Positions 54,401-63,657 of a stretch of DNA of 64,000 bases are shown in pieces. The DNA is from Robertmurraya kyonggiensis (GTDB lineage Bacteria > Bacillota > Bacilli > Bacillales > Cytobacillaceae). The stretch is taken from positions 248,001 through 312,000 of the forward strand of contig NZ_SWBM01000001.1 in assembly GCF_005116465.1 (NCBI RefSeq), in the 5' to 3' direction. Made by a program: the position numbers and the translations under genes. A model generated the notes under the pieces. That model ran no database searches, was not told where the DNA came from, and saw only the letters and a program-made list of their open reading frames with translations. How positions within the stretch are numbered: the stretch's first letter is position 1; every line of letters begins with the position of its first letter.

Positions 54401-55204
54401 ATGGGAACAACTTATATTATCGGAGCTTTTGAATTTTTAGGGTTTCATTTTTGTGAAAAGATTTTAGATGAGGGAAAAGAAGTTGTCGGTATTTGTTTTG
54501 TCTCTAATAATGATACTTATTTAATAGAAGAAAAGCGATTACATATCGGGAGAAATGCAAATTTTTCGGAATGTGACCTGCTAAAGTTAGATTTAGAGAA
54601 TATCGATTCTTCTAAAAATGTATGGATCGTAGATTTTTATGATTTTTTTGTAAGAGACAGGGAAGAGCAAGTCTTCAAGAATGAAAGCTTGAACCATGTT
54701 TTTGAGCAATTAGACAAACACAAGAACAAAATTGTTTTACTACTACCTATTTCGCTGTTTTCACAATCCATTTTTCAAGAAGAAAAAGAGCAGTTACAAA
54801 ATTGGCTCGGAACGTTCGAGATACCTGTTCAAGAAATCTATTTGCCTACCATTTATGGTCCATGGCAGCCGAAGGAATTTCTTTTTCACCAAGCACTGTC
54901 TGACGAAGGTAAACAATGGAATTATACGATTCGGGAATGGACTGGCGACGCTATCTATGTAGAGGATATGGTCACAGAAATTTTGCGAATTATCGAAGAG
55001 GGAAATGATAAATATCTTTTAATAAGTAAAGAGAAAGAGCAATGGAAACAGGTTGCAGCTCAATTGAAGCTAGGACATCAGCCAGTTGATGAACAGAATA
55101 TTAACTTTGATGGGATGAAAAAATTCGTAGAGCCGTCCATCTCGATTGAACAAGGGCTAGAAAAGCAAAAGCGAATGATGGAGTCCTTACGATTTGAAGA
55201 ATAA
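54401..55204 (+). CDS. yjaV: YjaV-like NAD-dependent epimerase/dehydratase fold protein
   Basis: 267 residues. N-terminus TTYIIGAFEFLGFHFCEKIL resembles the first beta-alpha-beta of an extended SDR, but the glycine motif (GxxGxxG) is degraded, and IYLPTIYGPWQP plus AIYVEDMVTEILRII match the C-terminal half of epimerases. It probably has the fold but may not bind a dinucleotide normally. Position and order are as for yjaV before med in B. subtilis. ATG 54401 is preferred over TTG 54377, which lies in the terminator stem. Confidence 0.7.
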   Translation: MGTTYIIGAFEFLGFHFCEKILDEGKEVVGICFVSNNDTYLIEEKRLHIGRNANFSECDLLKLDLENIDSSKNVWIVDFYDFFVRDREEQVFKNESLNHVFEQLDKHKNKIVLLLPISLFSQSIFQEEKEQLQNWLGTFEIPVQEIYLPTIYGPWQPKEFLFHQALSDEGKQWNYTIREWTGDAIYVEDMVTEILRIIEEGNDKYLLISKEKEQWKQVAAQLKLGHQPVDEQNINFDGMKKFVEPSISIEQGLEKQKRMMESLRFEE

Positions 55205-55339
55205 ATTTTTTGACATGAATTCTATATAAAGAAAAAAAACTTTTCAATTTTTCACGATAAATGTAGAATTAAAGAGATATACCGATCATACTAGGTAGAA
55301 AGAGCCATTATATTATTTTTTTTGAAAGGCGGAAAAAGA

Positions 55340-56305
55340 ATGAAAAAGAGATTAGGACTGTTCGCGATTATTCTTTTATGCCTTTATACATTATCAGCAT
55401 GTGGACAACCCTTGTCTTCAGGGAAATTGAAAAAAGCGGGGTTGTTAGTTACCGAAAGCGTAAATGATCAAGTATGGGGGACCAAGGGCTATAAGGGAAT
55501 GCTTAAAATCCAATCTCATTTTGATGTGGATGTTTATTATAAAGAAGGGATCAATTCACAGGTTATTGCTGAAAGAGCAGTCAAAGAATTTGATCAAAAG
55601 GGCGTTAACTTAATTTTTGGCCATGGGCAGGAATATGCCGATTATTTTAATAAGCTTGCAGAGCAGTATCCTCATATTCATTTTGTTAGTTTTAACGGAG
55701 ATGCTACAAAAGAAAATACAACCAGTTTAAATTTTGATGCGTATGCGATGGGATTTTTTGGCGGTATGGTAGCAGGTCACATGACAAATACTAATAAATT
55801 AGGGATAATCGCAGCATATGAATGGCAACCAGAAGTAGAAGGCTTTTATGAAGGGGCCTTATATCAAAATAAGGATGTTGATGTAGACATCCAATATGTT
55901 TGGCAGTGGGACGATGATAAGCGTGCTCTCGATATTTTAGATAATATGCTTAGAAAAGATATTGACGTTTTCTATCCTGCTGGTGATGGGTATAATGTGC
56001 CTGTTATTGAAAAGATTAAAGAAAATAATCTCTTTGCAATTGGTTTTGTCTCAGACCAGTCCGATTTAGGAGAGTCAACAGTATTGACGAGTACTGTTCA
56101 GCATGTTGACACCCTTTATGAATTAGTGGCTGATGAATTCATTAAGGGAAAGCTTGACTCTGGAAACCTTTCCTTCGATTTTCAAGAAGATGTTATCACT
56201 TTAGGAAAGTTTAGCCCTCTAGTGGACGAGGAATTTAAGAAATCCTTGAATGACATGATTGAAACTTATAAGAAAACTGGAAAGCTCCCTAATCACGAAG
56301 ATTAA
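55340..56305 (+). CDS. med: Med, BMP-family lipoprotein
   Basis: 321 residues. Lipoprotein signal peptide with lipobox LSAC (Cys about residue 20), followed by a BMP/PnrA-like periplasmic-binding fold: KKAGLLVTESVNDQVWGTKG, VNLIFGHGQEYADYF and DAYAMGFFGGMVAGHMT. In B. subtilis Med is a positive regulator of comK and lies before comZ. Here comZ does not follow. ATG 55340 chosen for the signal peptide MKKRLGLFAII; TTG 55322 is also in frame. Confidence 0.9.
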   Translation: MKKRLGLFAIILLCLYTLSACGQPLSSGKLKKAGLLVTESVNDQVWGTKGYKGMLKIQSHFDVDVYYKEGINSQVIAERAVKEFDQKGVNLIFGHGQEYADYFNKLAEQYPHIHFVSFNGDATKENTTSLNFDAYAMGFFGGMVAGHMTNTNKLGIIAAYEWQPEVEGFYEGALYQNKDVDVDIQYVWQWDDDKRALDILDNMLRKDIDVFYPAGDGYNVPVIEKIKENNLFAIGFVSDQSDLGESTVLTSTVQHVDTLYELVADEFIKGKLDSGNLSFDFQEDVITLGKFSPLVDEEFKKSLNDMIETYKKTGKLPNHED

Positions 56306-56346
56306 GAAAAACTGCCTGTCGCTGTTGATAGGCAGTTTATTTTTTT
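56305..56346. terminator. terminator after med
   Basis: AAAACTGCCT / AGGCAGTTT around a 12-base loop then ATTTTTTT. It overlaps the last codons of the convergent gene. Confidence 0.78.
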
Positions 56347-56654
56347 TGCAGAAATTCTAACAGTACAGGTTTAATTTTTTTGAATAAAGGCTTCAAGTCA
56401 TTTGCAGAGGTCATTAATGTATCGAAGTGCTGCATCATTTCCATATAATCAATATTTTGCAGGCGTTCTCCAATGAATGGAATTTGATTGATTGGATTTT
56501 CTTCTGAACTCTTAGTTCGTGACGTGCGCTTTCCAAATAACCAGTCACGTTCCTCTTGTTCAACAGGAACTGTATCATCTTCCTTTTCATCAAAACGTTC
56601 TCCAAACATAAATTTTGAAATGGGATCTTGGTAGGGCTTGTTGTCCTTTTCCAT
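56337..56654 (-). CDS. uncharacterised protein in the comZ/yjzB position
   Basis: 105 residues, hydrophilic, no signal or membrane segment. Two similar motifs, SKFMFGER (about 13-20) and DWLFGKR (about 37-43), then a helical C-terminus (NIDYMEMMQHFDTLMTSAN) ending LLEFLQKK. A strong GGAGGTG ribosome site 9 bases before the ATG supports translation. I do not recognise the family; it is on the opposite strand to med and clearly not ComZ. Could correspond to B. subtilis yjzB by place, not checked. Confidence 0.7.
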   Translation of the reverse strand: MEKDNKPYQDPISKFMFGERFDEKEDDTVPVEQEERDWLFGKRTSRTKSSEENPINQIPFIGERLQNIDYMEMMQHFDTLMTSANDLKPLFKKIKPVLLEFLQKK

Positions 56655-56798
56655 TTCAAAGCACCTCCTATAGGTAAGGCTGTTCTTATAATTAAAGATC
56701 CTAATAAAATCCTTTCATTATAGATTATGACTTAGCGTAGTTAATGTATAGACAAACGTGGAAATATACTTATTGGAGAAGTGGTAATTTAAAAAAAG

Positions 56799-56847
56799 TT
56801 GCAGTTAAAACATTCTCTTGTTAAAATAATTAGTACCAAGTCATAAT
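56799..56847 (+). promoter_or_regulatory. fabH-fabF promoter with FapR operator
   Basis: TTGCAG (56799-56804), 17-base spacer, TAAAAT (56822-56827), then TTAGTACCAAGTCATAAT (56830-56847), which fits the FapR box (TTAGTACC-x-x-GT-...TAAT). Malonyl-CoA releases FapR and switches the genes on. The 250-base gap holds nothing else. Confidence 0.85.
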
Positions 56848-56903
56848 AATTGATAATAAAATGAAAATAATATATTTTATAAACCACGAAGGGTGTTGAC
56901 TTT

Positions 56904-57836
56904 ATGAATGCGGGTGTAATTGGAATAGGTAGATTTGTGCCTGAAAAAGTTGTGACAAACGCTGATTTTGAAAAAATTATGGATACTTCTGATGAGTGGA
57001 TTAGAACTCGTACAGGGATTGAAGAGAGAAGATTTGCAGATGATCAAACAGACACATCTGATTTAGCTTTCAATGCAGCAAAAAATGCGATCAAGAATGC
57101 AGAAATTTCTCCCGAAGAAATTGGCTTAATCTTAGTTGCTACGGTAACACCGGATGTTCCGTTCCCATCTGTTGCATGTAAAATACAAGAACGACTAGGT
57201 GCGAAAAATGCAGCAGCAATGGATATTAGTGCGGCTTGTGCAGGTTTTATGTACGGAATGGTAACGGCAAAGCAGTTCATCGAAGGCGGAGCATATAAGT
57301 ATGTTTTAGTGGTTGGTGTAGAAAAACTATCGAAGATTACTGATTTTGATGATAGAGGCACTGCAGTGCTTTTTGGAGACGGAGCTGGTGCAGTTGTCAT
57401 GGGAAAAGTTTCTGGAGACCGTGGAATTTTAGCATTTGAGTTAGGAGCGGACGGTACAGGAGGAAAACATCTCTATCAAGACGAATATATTATTATGAAT
57501 GGACGAGAAGTGTTTAAGTTTGCGGTTCGACAAATGGGAGAAAGTAGTGTTAATGTTTTAGAAAAAGCAGGACTTACAAAGGAAGATGTGGATATGCTAA
57601 TCCCACACCAAGCGAATATTCGAATTATGGAAGCTTCTAGACAACGTTTGGAGTTACCAATCGAGAAGATGTCGAAGACGGTTCATAAATATGGGAATAC
57701 ATCTGCAGCTTCAATTCCGATCTCAATTGTAGAAGAGTTGGAAGCCGGTAAAATTAAAGACGATGATGTTCTAGTGATGGTAGGCTTCGGTGGAGGTTTA
57801 ACCTGGGGAGCAATCGCATTAAGATGGGGTAAATAA
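56904..57836 (+). CDS. fabH: FabH, beta-ketoacyl-ACP synthase III
   Basis: 310 residues; condenses an acyl-CoA (branched primers in bacilli) with malonyl-ACP to start fatty acid synthesis. Thiolase fold with triad Cys112 ([12 protein letters not shown]), His in IPHQANIRI and Asn in [11 protein letters not shown]. First gene of fabH-fabF, under FapR. Ortholog of FabHA by position. Confidence 0.96.
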   Translation: MNAGVIGIGRFVPEKVVTNADFEKIMDTSDEWIRTRTGIEERRFADDQTDTSDLAFNAAKNAIKNAEISPEEIGLILVATVTPDVPFPSVACKIQERLGAKNAAAMDISAACAGFMYGMVTAKQFIEGGAYKYVLVVGVEKLSKITDFDDRGTAVLFGDGAGAVVMGKVSGDRGILAFELGADGTGGKHLYQDEYIIMNGREVFKFAVRQMGESSVNVLEKAGLTKEDVDMLIPHQANIRIMEASRQRLELPIEKMSKTVHKYGNTSAASIPISIVEELEAGKIKDDDVLVMVGFGGGLTWGAIALRWGK

Positions 57837-57870
57837 ACAACAGATTTTTTGAGCAAAGGAGATTGTTACT

Positions 57871-59112
57871 ATGACGAAACGAAGAGTTGTTGTTACTGGA
57901 GTAGGGGCTGTTACACCTCTAGGAAGCAACGTTGAGACAACCTGGAACAATATTATTAACGGAGTTTCAGGAGTAGGGCTATTAACAAGATTAAATCCAG
58001 AAGAGTATCCAGCAAAGGTAGTTGCTGAGATTAAGGATTTCAATGTAGAAGATTATATCGATAAAAAAGATGCTAGAAAAATGGATCGTTTCACTCACTA
58101 CGCTGTGGCAGCTTCATTAATGGCGGTAAAGGATTCAGGGCTTGACATTAATGAGCAAAATTCTCATCGAGTAGGTGTTTGGATTGGTTCAGGAATTGGT
58201 GGAATGGAAACATTTGAAAACCAATTTGAAACTTTTTTAGATAAAGGATATCGAAGAGTAAGTCCATTCTTCGTTCCAATGATGATTCCGGATATGGCAA
58301 CTGGCCAGGTTTCTATTTCATTGGGAGCAAGAGGCTTCAATTCTTGTACAGTGACAGCTTGTGCAACAGGTACGAACTCGATTGGAGATGCTTTTAAAGT
58401 AATCCAACGTGGCGATGCTGATGCAATGGTTACTGGTGGCGCTGAGGCTCCAATTACAAGAATGGCAATGGCAGGATTTAGTGCAAACAAAGCATTGTCT
58501 ACAAACCCAGACCCGCAAACGGCGAGCCGTCCATTTGACTTAAATCGAGATGGTTTTGTTATGGGAGAAGGAGCAGGAATCATTGTTCTAGAAGAACTGG
58601 AGCATGCATTAGCTCGTGGGGCTAAAATCTATGCTGAAATCGTTGGTTATGGTGCAACAGGGGATGCTTATCATATTACAGCACCGGCACCAGGCGGTGA
58701 AGGTGGCGCGCGTGCGATGAAGATGGCAATTGAGGATGCTGGACTTACGCCTTCTGATGTAGGCTACATCAATGCCCATGGTACAAGTACAGACTACAAT
58801 GATAAGTTTGAAACTTTAGCAATCAAAGAAGTGTTTGGGGAGCATGCTTATAAGGTGCCTGTTAGCTCAACAAAATCGATGACGGGTCACTTGTTAGGTG
58901 CTGCTGGTGGGGTTGAGGCTATTTTTGCTGTAATGGCGATTAAGGATTCAATCCTTCCACCAACCATTAATTTGGAAACTCCAGATCCAGAATGTGATCT
59001 TGATTATGTTCCAAATCATGCAAGAAAGCAGGAAGTTAATGTTGCTATCAGTAACTCATTAGGTTTTGGTGGACATAATGCAACCATTGCTTTCCGTAAA
59101 TATGAAGGATAA
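57871..59112 (+). CDS. fabF: FabF, beta-ketoacyl-ACP synthase II
   Basis: 413 residues; elongates acyl-ACP with malonyl-ACP. Catalytic Cys164 ([14 protein letters not shown]), histidines in [12 protein letters not shown] and [13 protein letters not shown]-terminal [14 protein letters not shown]. 34 bases after fabH, ribosome site AAAGGAG. Confidence 0.97.
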   Translation: MTKRRVVVTGVGAVTPLGSNVETTWNNIINGVSGVGLLTRLNPEEYPAKVVAEIKDFNVEDYIDKKDARKMDRFTHYAVAASLMAVKDSGLDINEQNSHRVGVWIGSGIGGMETFENQFETFLDKGYRRVSPFFVPMMIPDMATGQVSISLGARGFNSCTVTACATGTNSIGDAFKVIQRGDADAMVTGGAEAPITRMAMAGFSANKALSTNPDPQTASRPFDLNRDGFVMGEGAGIIVLEELEHALARGAKIYAEIVGYGATGDAYHITAPAPGGEGGARAMKMAIEDAGLTPSDVGYINAHGTSTDYNDKFETLAIKEVFGEHAYKVPVSSTKSMTGHLLGAAGGVEAIFAVMAIKDSILPPTINLETPDPECDLDYVPNHARKQEVNVAISNSLGFGGHNATIAFRKYEG

Positions 59113-59125
59113 TTGAATATAAGCA

Positions 59126-59178
59126 GAGGCTCTCCCGAAAAGGTAATATAATGACCTTTTCGGGAGGGTCTTTTTATT
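59126..59178 (+). terminator. terminator of fabHF
   Basis: CTCCCGAAAAGGT / ACCTTTTCGGGAG around a nine-base loop, then GTCTTTTT. Confidence 0.92.
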
Positions 59179-59188
59179 GGGGATTGTT

Positions 59189-59605
59189 TGGTTGCTGAGA
59201 TGATGCTTATTCTAACATGAGTTTGCGGACAAAGATATTTGCACGCCAAGATGTGTGTGATTCTGCCCGAGTTGACTGGCAAAGGGTAAATGCACGCCAA
59301 GATGCGAGTGATTCTGCCTGAGTTGACCGATAAATGATATTTGCATGCCAAGATGCGAGTAATTCTGCCCGAGTTGACCGCCAAATGATATTTGCACGCC
59401 AAGATGTGTGTGATTCTGCCCGAGTTGACTGGCAAAGGGTAAATGCACGCCAAGATGCGAGTAATTCTGCCCGAGTTGACCGCCAAATGATATTTGCACG
59501 CCAAGATACGAGTAATTCTGCCCGAGTTGACCGATAAATGATATTTGCACGCCAAGATGCGTGAGATTCTGCCCGAGTTCACCGCCAAATGATAAATGCA
59601 CCCCA
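59189..59605. repeat. tandem array with an exact 51-base period
   Basis: Seven full units starting TGCACGCCAAGATG at 59240, 59291, 59342, 59393, 59444, 59495 and 59546, a decayed unit before (59189-59239) and a partial after (from 59597). Units 1 and 4 share a variant (GTGTGTG, GACTGGCAAAGGG), others alternate, which suggests past unequal exchange. 51 is a multiple of 3, so both strands carry long open frames of 17-residue repeats; I treat those as by-products. Lies between fabF and yjaZ. Confidence 0.94.
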
Positions 59606-59722
59606 TGATGCTGCAGAAAATCTCTCAGATGGATTAATAACTCCAAGAACTATTCCATATTCACTTTTCCTCCACAATCCTCATACATTAATGTAAAAAA
59701 ATGCTGGCTGGAGGTTGTGTTG

Positions 59723-60484
59723 ATGGGAGTAATCGAGACGAATGAATGGCTAAGCCGAGAATTTGATCAACCGGAAAAAAATATTGAAAGAATAAAGGAA
59801 GACCCGGAGGATTTTTACTCATACTTGCAACAATTCGGGATGTACAAGCCAAACCTAAGAACTTGGGAATACTTCAAACAACTCAAAGAAGAAAATATCT
59901 GGAAGAAGGTAGAGAACCTCCATAATGAATACCGAAAAAAATGGAATGGTGTTGATATAGAAATCTATATTTTTCCGAGTCGTTCAAATAACAAAGGTGG
60001 GGTCTCATTTAAGGAATCGATGTATTTATTTGTACCACCGTTGGAGGACCTGAAAGAGTTAGAAGCTTTGTTTATTCATGAATACCATCACGTGTGCAGA
60101 TTAAATCGGCAAAAGAAGAATGAAAAAGATTATAAACTTCTCGATTCAATGGTATTAGAAGGCTTAGCTGAGCATGCTGTTGAGTATTACTGTGGAACAG
60201 AGTATCGGGCAAAATGGTGCGAATATTACACAGAAAAAGAATTGGGGAGTTATTGGAATAAACTAAAGGGAGATATTCTTCAAACAAATAGAAAGGATAA
60301 TCTTCACGACCGTATTCTTTTTGGGCGAGGTGGGTATCCAAAGCTTCTTGGATATGCCCTCGGATACTACCTTACGAGAAGAAATAATTTCGAGAATAAT
60401 AATTTTTCTAGAAAAATAAATTTTTATTCGACTCCCGAATATTTCATAAATAGTAATAAAAACTCCAGAAATCCCATGGATTAA
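59723..60484 (+). CDS. yjaZ: YjaZ, DUF2268 putative zinc protease
   Basis: 253 residues. The C-terminal DUF2268 domain has the gluzincin-like motif HEYHH (about residue 118) and VLEGLAEHAVEYY as the likely third ligand helix. Predicted zinc-dependent protease; substrate unknown, cytoplasmic (no signal peptide). ATG 59723 has GGAGG 8 bases upstream; the GTG 59717 and TTG 59720 are too close to it. Same place as yjaZ in B. subtilis, between fabF and app. Confidence 0.9.
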   Translation: MGVIETNEWLSREFDQPEKNIERIKEDPEDFYSYLQQFGMYKPNLRTWEYFKQLKEENIWKKVENLHNEYRKKWNGVDIEIYIFPSRSNNKGGVSFKESMYLFVPPLEDLKELEALFIHEYHHVCRLNRQKKNEKDYKLLDSMVLEGLAEHAVEYYCGTEYRAKWCEYYTEKELGSYWNKLKGDILQTNRKDNLHDRILFGRGGYPKLLGYALGYYLTRRNNFENNNFSRKINFYSTPEYFINSNKNSRNPMD

Positions 60485-60548
60485 ACGCCTTTGCAAGAAC
60501 ACTTTGATTTTTTTAATAAATAGAAATTTGGAAATTGTTAAAAATATC

Positions 60549-60608
60549 TTGCGATTTTAATAATTTTGTAATAATATTTTAATAAATCAATTGAATTTAC
60601 AGAATAAT
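60549..60608 (+). promoter_or_regulatory. app promoter with a CodY-like site
   Basis: TTGCGA (60549-60554), 17-base spacer, TAATAT (60572-60577). Just downstream AATTTACAGAATAAT (60594-60608) has three mismatches to the CodY box AATTTTCWGAAAATT. CodY control would fit a peptide-uptake operon. The region is A/T-rich, so the CodY match is weak evidence. Confidence 0.42.
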
Positions 60609-60725
60609 TGAAAATCAAATAAAAACGAGCCTTCAAGTTAAGTTCTCTTCATCTAGTGTTGAATCAACATAATAGATTCAGTGCAAGTATGAGATTCACG
60701 CTCCGGAGGGGTTAGGAGGATTATT

Positions 60726-61742
60726 TTGAGTGAACCAATTTTAGAAATCAATCATTTAACAACATCCTTTCGAATCAAGGACGAACATTATGCAGCTGTT
60801 GATGATGTTTCTTTAACAGTAAATAAGAATGAGCTACTGGCAATCGTTGGAGAGTCAGGATGTGGCAAGAGTGCCTTAGCTTTTTCAATTATGAGATTAC
60901 ACAATCGTGCCAAAATTGAGGGCGAAATTAAATTTAAAGGTCAGAATATTACGGAATTTAGCACATCTCAATTGAATGCTTTACGCGGTAAGGATATGGG
61001 AATGATTTTTCAGGACCCATTAACAGCGTTAAATCCTCTTATGATGATCGGTGATCAAATTGGTGAGATTTTACTGATACATAATAAGACCCTTTCAGCG
61101 AACAAAAGAAAAGGAAGAGTTATTGAACTTTTAAATAAAGTAGGAATCCCTCGTGCTGAGCATGTGTACAATCAATTCCCACATGAACTATCAGGCGGAA
61201 TGAGACAAAGGGTTGTCATTGCGATGGCAATTGCGAATAATCCAGAGCTACTTATTGCAGACGAACCGACAACAGCTCTAGATGTAACGATTCAATCGCA
61301 AATTCTTGACCTTATGAAGGAACTTAAAGAAGAGTCGCACGCTGGCGTTATCCTCATCACCCATGACTTAGGTGTTGTTGCAGAGATGGCAGACAGAGTA
61401 GCGGTTATGTATGCAGGGCAAATTGTCGAAATAGCTGATGTGTATACACTGTTTGAAAATCCATTACATCCATACACTCGTTCTCTATTAAACTCTGTTC
61501 CTACTGCAAATGAGGAACAATCGAAGCTACACGTGATTCAAGGGGTTGTCCCATCTTTACAGAATCTTCCTCGTGAAGGCTGTCGTTTTAGTGCAAGAAT
61601 TCCATGGATTTCTGAATCAGCCCATGAGAAAAATCCTGTATTACACGAGGTAAGCCCAGGTCATTTTGTGCGCTGCACGTGTTACAAGGATTTTCATTTC
61701 CCTGATGGTAAGAAGGAGGATAAGCACCATGTCATTTCTTGA
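60726..61742 (+). CDS. appD: AppD/OppD-type peptide ABC transporter ATPase
   Basis: 338 residues, energising subunit. Walker A GESGCGKS (about residue 43), signature ELSGGMRQRVVIAMA, Walker B LLIADEPTTALD, H-loop ITHDLGVV. The C-terminal oligopeptide domain keeps only the first and last cysteines of the usual CxxxxRC...C...C pattern (CRFSARIPW, HFVRCTCY), so an Fe-S cluster there is unlikely. TTG start with AGGAGG. First gene of an operon like app of B. subtilis. Confidence 0.93.
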   Translation: MSEPILEINHLTTSFRIKDEHYAAVDDVSLTVNKNELLAIVGESGCGKSALAFSIMRLHNRAKIEGEIKFKGQNITEFSTSQLNALRGKDMGMIFQDPLTALNPLMMIGDQIGEILLIHNKTLSANKRKGRVIELLNKVGIPRAEHVYNQFPHELSGGMRQRVVIAMAIANNPELLIADEPTTALDVTIQSQILDLMKELKEESHAGVILITHDLGVVAEMADRVAVMYAGQIVEIADVYTLFENPLHPYTRSLLNSVPTANEEQSKLHVIQGVVPSLQNLPREGCRFSARIPWISESAHEKNPVLHEVSPGHFVRCTCYKDFHFPDGKKEDKHHVIS

Positions 61743-62661
61743 AGTTAACGATTTAAAGGTTCACTTTCCAATCCGTGGGGGATTTTTTGGGGGAACGCAA
61801 GGCTATGTTAAAGCGGTAGATGGCGTGTCTTTTTCAATCGAAAAAGGAAAGACCTACGGTTTAGTTGGGGAATCAGGTTCTGGGAAAACGACTACCGGGC
61901 GCGCGATTATCGGATTAAATAAGATTACCTCTGGGAAGGTCCTCTTTGATGGACAGGAAATTAACGATCTTCATCGTGCGAGCAAAGATATCAGAAGAGA
62001 TATCCAAATGATTTTCCAGGATCCCTACTCGTCTCTTAATCCGAAAAAACGAGTAAGTGATATTATTGCTGAGCCTCTACGAAACTATGAAAAGTTAACG
62101 AAGGGCGAAGAGCAAAAGAGAGTTCAAGAATTAATAGAGTTAGTTGGTTTAAGCCCAGAAAGTAGTGTGAAATATCCTCATGAATTCTCTGGTGGGCAAA
62201 GGCAAAGGATTGGGATTGCTCGAGCAATTGCACTAAAGCCGAAATTAATTATTGCGGATGAACCAGTTTCTGCGTTGGATGTTTCGGTACAAGCCCAGGT
62301 GTTGAACTTCATGCAGGATATTCAAAAGGAATTAGGATTAACCTATTTATTTATAAGTCATGACCTCGGTGTCATCAAGCATATGTGTGATGAAATTGGA
62401 ATTATGTATAAAGGAAGATATGTAGAGTCAGGAACGAAGGAAGACATCTTCAATAACCCTCAGCATATTTATACGAAACGTCTCGTTGCAGCGATTCCAG
62501 ATATTAATCCAAGGAACCGTAGTCAGCATCTTCAATTTCGTCAAGAAGTCAAAAAAGAATATGAACAGTCATTCAATAAATACTTTGATAGCGAGGGCTT
62601 AGCCTATCAATTGCAGCCCGTATCTAACACACATCTAGTGGCTTTGCCTGAGAAAGGTTGA
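61729..62661 (+). CDS. appF: AppF/OppF-type peptide ABC transporter ATPase
   Basis: 310 residues, second ATPase. Walker A GESGSGKTTTGR, signature FSGGQRQRIGIARAI, Walker B LIIADEPVSALD. ATG 61729 lies inside the end of appD (14-base overlap) with AAGGAGG upstream; the longer frame from 61666 is rejected because it runs through appD. Confidence 0.94.
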   Translation: MSFLEVNDLKVHFPIRGGFFGGTQGYVKAVDGVSFSIEKGKTYGLVGESGSGKTTTGRAIIGLNKITSGKVLFDGQEINDLHRASKDIRRDIQMIFQDPYSSLNPKKRVSDIIAEPLRNYEKLTKGEEQKRVQELIELVGLSPESSVKYPHEFSGGQRQRIGIARAIALKPKLIIADEPVSALDVSVQAQVLNFMQDIQKELGLTYLFISHDLGVIKHMCDEIGIMYKGRYVESGTKEDIFNNPQHIYTKRLVAAIPDINPRNRSQHLQFRQEVKKEYEQSFNKYFDSEGLAYQLQPVSNTHLVALPEKG

Positions 62662-62666
62662 ATGTT

Positions 62667-63629
62667 ATGTGGAAATTTACTTTACGTCGAATCGTAACCA
62701 TGATACCGCAAGTACTTTTACTTAGTATTATTGTTTTTGTTCTAGCAAAAATGATGCCAGGGGATGCCCTAACGGGAATGGTTGACCCGAATGTTGACCC
62801 TAACACCATTGCTGAAAAACGTGAGGCCCTTGGATTGAATGATCCATGGTATGAACAATATACAAGATGGCTAGGTGGCGTATTTCAAGGTGATTTAGGA
62901 CAATCGATCCATTTTAAAATGCCAGTATCTGAATTAGTATGGCAAAGAATTGTCAATTCATTTTGGCTTTCAGCCTTCACGTTAGTTCTAACTTATTTAA
63001 TTGCCATCCCACTTGGGATCACAAGTGGTCGATATAATGATTCTTGGGCAGACCGTTTAATTACAGGGTACACGTATGTCGGCTTTGCGATGCCAATCTT
63101 TATTTTTGCACTTGTGATGCTTTGGGTATTTGGCTTTTACTTAGACCTTTTCCCAACAGGTGGAAGTATCCAACCAGGCATAGAACCAGGTACGTTTGAA
63201 TACATTATGAGCAAGATTTATCATATGTTATTACCTGCTCTATCGATGGCTCTGATTACAACAGTTTCAACCGTACAATATCTACGAAGTGAGATTGTTG
63301 ATACAAAGCAAAAGGATTTTATACTTACAGCAAGAGCCAAAGGAGCTTCTGAGACAAGAGTTTATAATCGTCATATTTTAAGAAATTCACTGTTACCGAT
63401 TGCTGCTTTTCTCGGATATGAAATTACTGGGTTAATTGGGGGTTCGATATTTATTGAGAACATCTTCAGTTATCCAGGTATGGGGCAATTGTTCTTAAGT
63501 TCTATTAGTCTACGTGATTATAGTGTCGTAACATCTCTTGTGTTGTTATTCGGAATGTTAACGATAATTGGAGGATTGTTATCCGATATCATTTTAAGTC
63601 TTGTTGACCCACGTATTCGTATAAAATAA
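62667..63629 (+). CDS. appB: AppB/OppB-type peptide ABC transporter permease
   Basis: 320 residues with six membrane segments and the inner-membrane coupling motif RAKGASETRVYNRHILRNS (EAA loop). Starts MWKFTLRRIVTMIPQV. The frame opens at TTG 62658; ATG 62667 follows an AAAGG site. In B. subtilis the binding protein AppA lies between appF and appB; here appB follows appF directly. Confidence 0.93.
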   Translation: MWKFTLRRIVTMIPQVLLLSIIVFVLAKMMPGDALTGMVDPNVDPNTIAEKREALGLNDPWYEQYTRWLGGVFQGDLGQSIHFKMPVSELVWQRIVNSFWLSAFTLVLTYLIAIPLGITSGRYNDSWADRLITGYTYVGFAMPIFIFALVMLWVFGFYLDLFPTGGSIQPGIEPGTFEYIMSKIYHMLLPALSMALITTVSTVQYLRSEIVDTKQKDFILTARAKGASETRVYNRHILRNSLLPIAAFLGYEITGLIGGSIFIENIFSYPGMGQLFLSSISLRDYSVVTSLVLLFGMLTIIGGLLSDIILSLVDPRIRIK

Positions 63630-63657
63630 GCATCTGTAAACTGTGAGGTGATTCAAA

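Noticed and set aside
59016-59646. Two overlapping minus-strand open frames of 196 and 144 codons made of 17-residue repeats
   Set aside because: They exist because the 51-base DNA repeat is a multiple of three and lacks stops; they overlap each other in different frames, one runs into fabF, and neither has a good ribosome site.
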